Assembly (NCBI GenBank): GCA_010021705.1
Contig: RGMU01000074.1
Location: forward strand, 1-7,350
DNA: 7,350 nucleotides
Origin: Chitinophagia bacterium
Lineage (GTDB): Bacteria; Bacteroidota; Bacteroidia; Chitinophagales; Chitinophagaceae
Reading direction: 5' to 3'
The position numbers were made by a program, and so were the translations under genes. Under the pieces are notes generated by a model. That model had not been told where the DNA came from. It saw only the letters and a program-made list of their open reading frames with translations, and ran no database searches. Below, in pieces: positions 6,357 to 7,350 of this stretch. Position 1 is the first letter of the stretch. Every line of letters starts with the position of its first letter.

Positions 6357-7169
6357 CTATATTTGTTGAATTGGAATGGTAATTTCTATTTTATAATCTT
6401 TGTCTGCCAAGCGAATAAAGTTAATTTTAGCATTAATAACGCTTAGGCGACCTTCTATATTTTTAAACCCCATAGTGTTGGTAGAGTGGGTAAGTCTTTT
6501 GTATTCTTCTTGGTATATTCCGTCTCCGTTGTGCATCAGGGTAATGATGGCGCTACCGGGCACTTTGTCGGCAACAAGGTGTATTGCCTTTGGCTTAGCG
6601 TGCTTCATTAAATTGTTAATCAATTCTTGGATTATACGAAAAACAGCAAATTCCACATTTTTTTCCAACCGGCTTATTTCTTGTTTTACCGTTAAGGTAA
6701 TATCCATATCATTGGCTAAAGATAGATTGTTTACAAACACAGATAAGGCTTCGGTTAAGTGGGCTTCTTTTAAGCCTTGCGGCTGCATTTCATGGGATAA
6801 TGCCCTCACTTTAACCATCACATCGTCATATAGCCCCAATGCGCGTTGTAGCTGCACACTATTGCCTATCATAGTATTATCTATTTTAGCCAATGCGCTT
6901 AGTAAAAGTAGTTTTGCGGCAGAAAGCGAAGCCCCCACGTCATCGTGTAGTTCGCTGCCAATGCGCTGCCGCTCTTGTAGTTCGCTTTTGATAGACGCTT
7001 CTAACTGGGCTTGCTTATTGATTAACAATATTCTATACAATTTGTTTGATGATTCTTTGCCTAAGCTTTCGTATATCAATATAAAAACACCTATACCTAA
7101 GATTAAAATAATCAAGAAGCTAACTACAATTACAATAGGCGAAAAATCATCATACGGTTGTTCATTCAT
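6357..7169 (-). CDS. NarL-type sensor histidine kinase, short, membrane-anchored
   Basis: This 270-aa inner-membrane kinase begins with about 10 residues outside, one transmembrane helix (11-33, PIVIVVSFLIILILGIGVF) and a coiled linker (about 40-68). The HisKA_3 dimerisation helix carries the phosphoacceptor H75 in ELHDDVGASLSAAK (73-86). The HATPase_c domain (about 170-268) has the N box QELINNLMKHAKP (181-193) with N185/N186, a G1 region MHNGDGI (212-218) and a G2-like MGFKNIEGRLSVI (233-245). No periplasmic, PAS, GAF or TPR sensing domain is present, so the signal must come through the membrane helix or a partner protein. One oddity is that the conserved Asp that opens the DxGxG motif is His213 here; I recall similar HNG variants in Bacteroidota kinases, so it need not mean loss of activity. 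A plus-strand open frame across this gene (6400-7248) is an antisense shadow. It is first gene of an operon with the regulator. Confidence 0.92.
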   Translation of the reverse strand: MNEQPYDDFSPIVIVVSFLIILILGIGVFILIYESLGKESSNKLYRILLINKQAQLEASIKSELQERQRIGSELHDDVGASLSAAKLLLLSALAKIDNTMIGNSVQLQRALGLYDDVMVKVRALSHEMQPQGLKEAHLTEALSVFVNNLSLANDMDITLTVKQEISRLEKNVEFAVFRIIQELINNLMKHAKPKAIHLVADKVPGSAIITLMHNGDGIYQEEYKRLTHSTNTMGFKNIEGRLSVINAKINFIRLADKDYKIEITIPIQQI

Positions 7170-7191
7170 ACACCTTTACCGGCTTATAAGT

Positions 7192-7199
7192 CAAATTAT
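7192..7199 (-). promoter_or_regulatory. Possible -7 box of the kinase-regulator operon
   Basis: Minus-strand ATAATTTG, in the context TATATAATTTG, is one mismatch from TAnnTTTG and lies 22 nt upstream of the ATG at 7169. No clear -33 element is seen at the usual distance. Confidence 0.3.
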
Positions 7200-7235
7200 A
7201 TACGCTACTTTACCCACTTGCTCACGGTTAGCGGT

Positions 7236-7260
7236 AACAGTAAACTGAAAAAACAGTAAA
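7236..7260. promoter_or_regulatory. Direct repeat AACAGTAAA x2, candidate operator
   Basis: AACAGTAAA occurs at 7236-7244 and again at 7252-7260, a 16-nt period, with an ACTG between them that makes inverted CAGT/ACTG half-sites. It lies 67-91 nt upstream of the kinase start, just upstream of the candidate -7 box, a position suited to an activator or autoregulator. Farther out, 7288-7303 contains TAACC three times. The remaining sequence to 7350 shows no gene. Confidence 0.35.
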
Positions 7261-7324
7261 TCTACAATACACTTTTCATATATCCAATAACCTAACCTTA
7301 ACCATTCTATTGTTAACTTATGTA

Positions 7325-7340
7325 AATAGAAAAATCTATG
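7325..7340. repeat. 16-nt inverted repeat, right copy
   Basis: AATAGAAAAATCTATG is the exact reverse complement of 5684-5699. Its core ATAGA-AAAA-TCTAT (7326-7339) is self-complementary in its arms. It lies about 155 nt upstream of the kinase start and close to the right window edge, so any longer extension cannot be judged. Confidence 0.45.
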
Positions 7341-7350
7341 CTGTGCGCAA

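Noticed and set aside
6400..7248. Plus-strand open frame of 282 codons across the kinase gene
   Set aside because: It is antisense to a kinase with intact H box, N box and G2 motif. Its product is rich in Ser, Cys, Ile and Leu with no recognisable domain, a typical shadow frame.
7288..7303. Telomere-like TAACC repeats
   Set aside because: Only three short units with uneven spacing; too little to call a tandem repeat or a structural element.

Overview
The window comes from a Bacteroidota chromosome, plausibly a Chitinophagales/Sphingobacteriia-type lineage. The reasons are a large TonB-dependent receptor with an N-terminal carboxypeptidase-regulatory-like domain, a surface lipoprotein of a Bacteroidota-type family, a short NarL-type kinase/regulator pair, no purine-rich Shine-Dalgarno sites, and several upstream sequences matching the Bacteroidota -7 element TAnnTTTG. 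Every substantial gene is on the minus strand, so transcription runs right to left. The single plus-strand item is a 36-codon hicB remnant.

Layout from right to left (direction of transcription): 7170-7350 is the upstream region of a two-gene operon, with a 9-nt direct repeat. 7169-6357 encodes a membrane-anchored histidine kinase with no obvious sensor domain. 6350-5721 encodes its LuxR/NarL-type response regulator, 6 nt downstream. A gap of about 300 bp, AT-rich in its TBDR-proximal part, follows. 5406-3025 encodes a complete TonB-dependent outer-membrane receptor. 3024-2796 is intergenic and holds a perfect 14-bp inverted repeat and a clean -7 box. 2795-1305 encodes a DNA methyltransferase whose C-terminal third looks like a PD-(D/E)XK (Mrr-like) nuclease domain, so methylation and cleavage may lie in one polypeptide. 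1262-1299 is a diverged second copy of the inverted repeat. 1092-1202 is the truncated HicB-type antitoxin. 958-1 is a surface lipoprotein that runs off the left edge.

The most interesting part is 1090-2880. A fused methyltransferase-nuclease gene is bracketed within 50 nt on each side by a 38-bp direct repeat (32/38 identical, central 9 nt invariant), and the left side abuts a hicB gene that loses its homology abruptly. This looks like a small defence cassette inserted at, or replacing part of, a toxin-antitoxin locus between a TonB receptor and a lipoprotein gene. The repeats have the arm-spacer-arm geometry of tyrosine-recombinase core sites. That reading is inference; an operator or a dispersed palindromic repeat remain alternatives.

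I saw no tRNA, rRNA, CRISPR array, transposase or integrase gene in the window.
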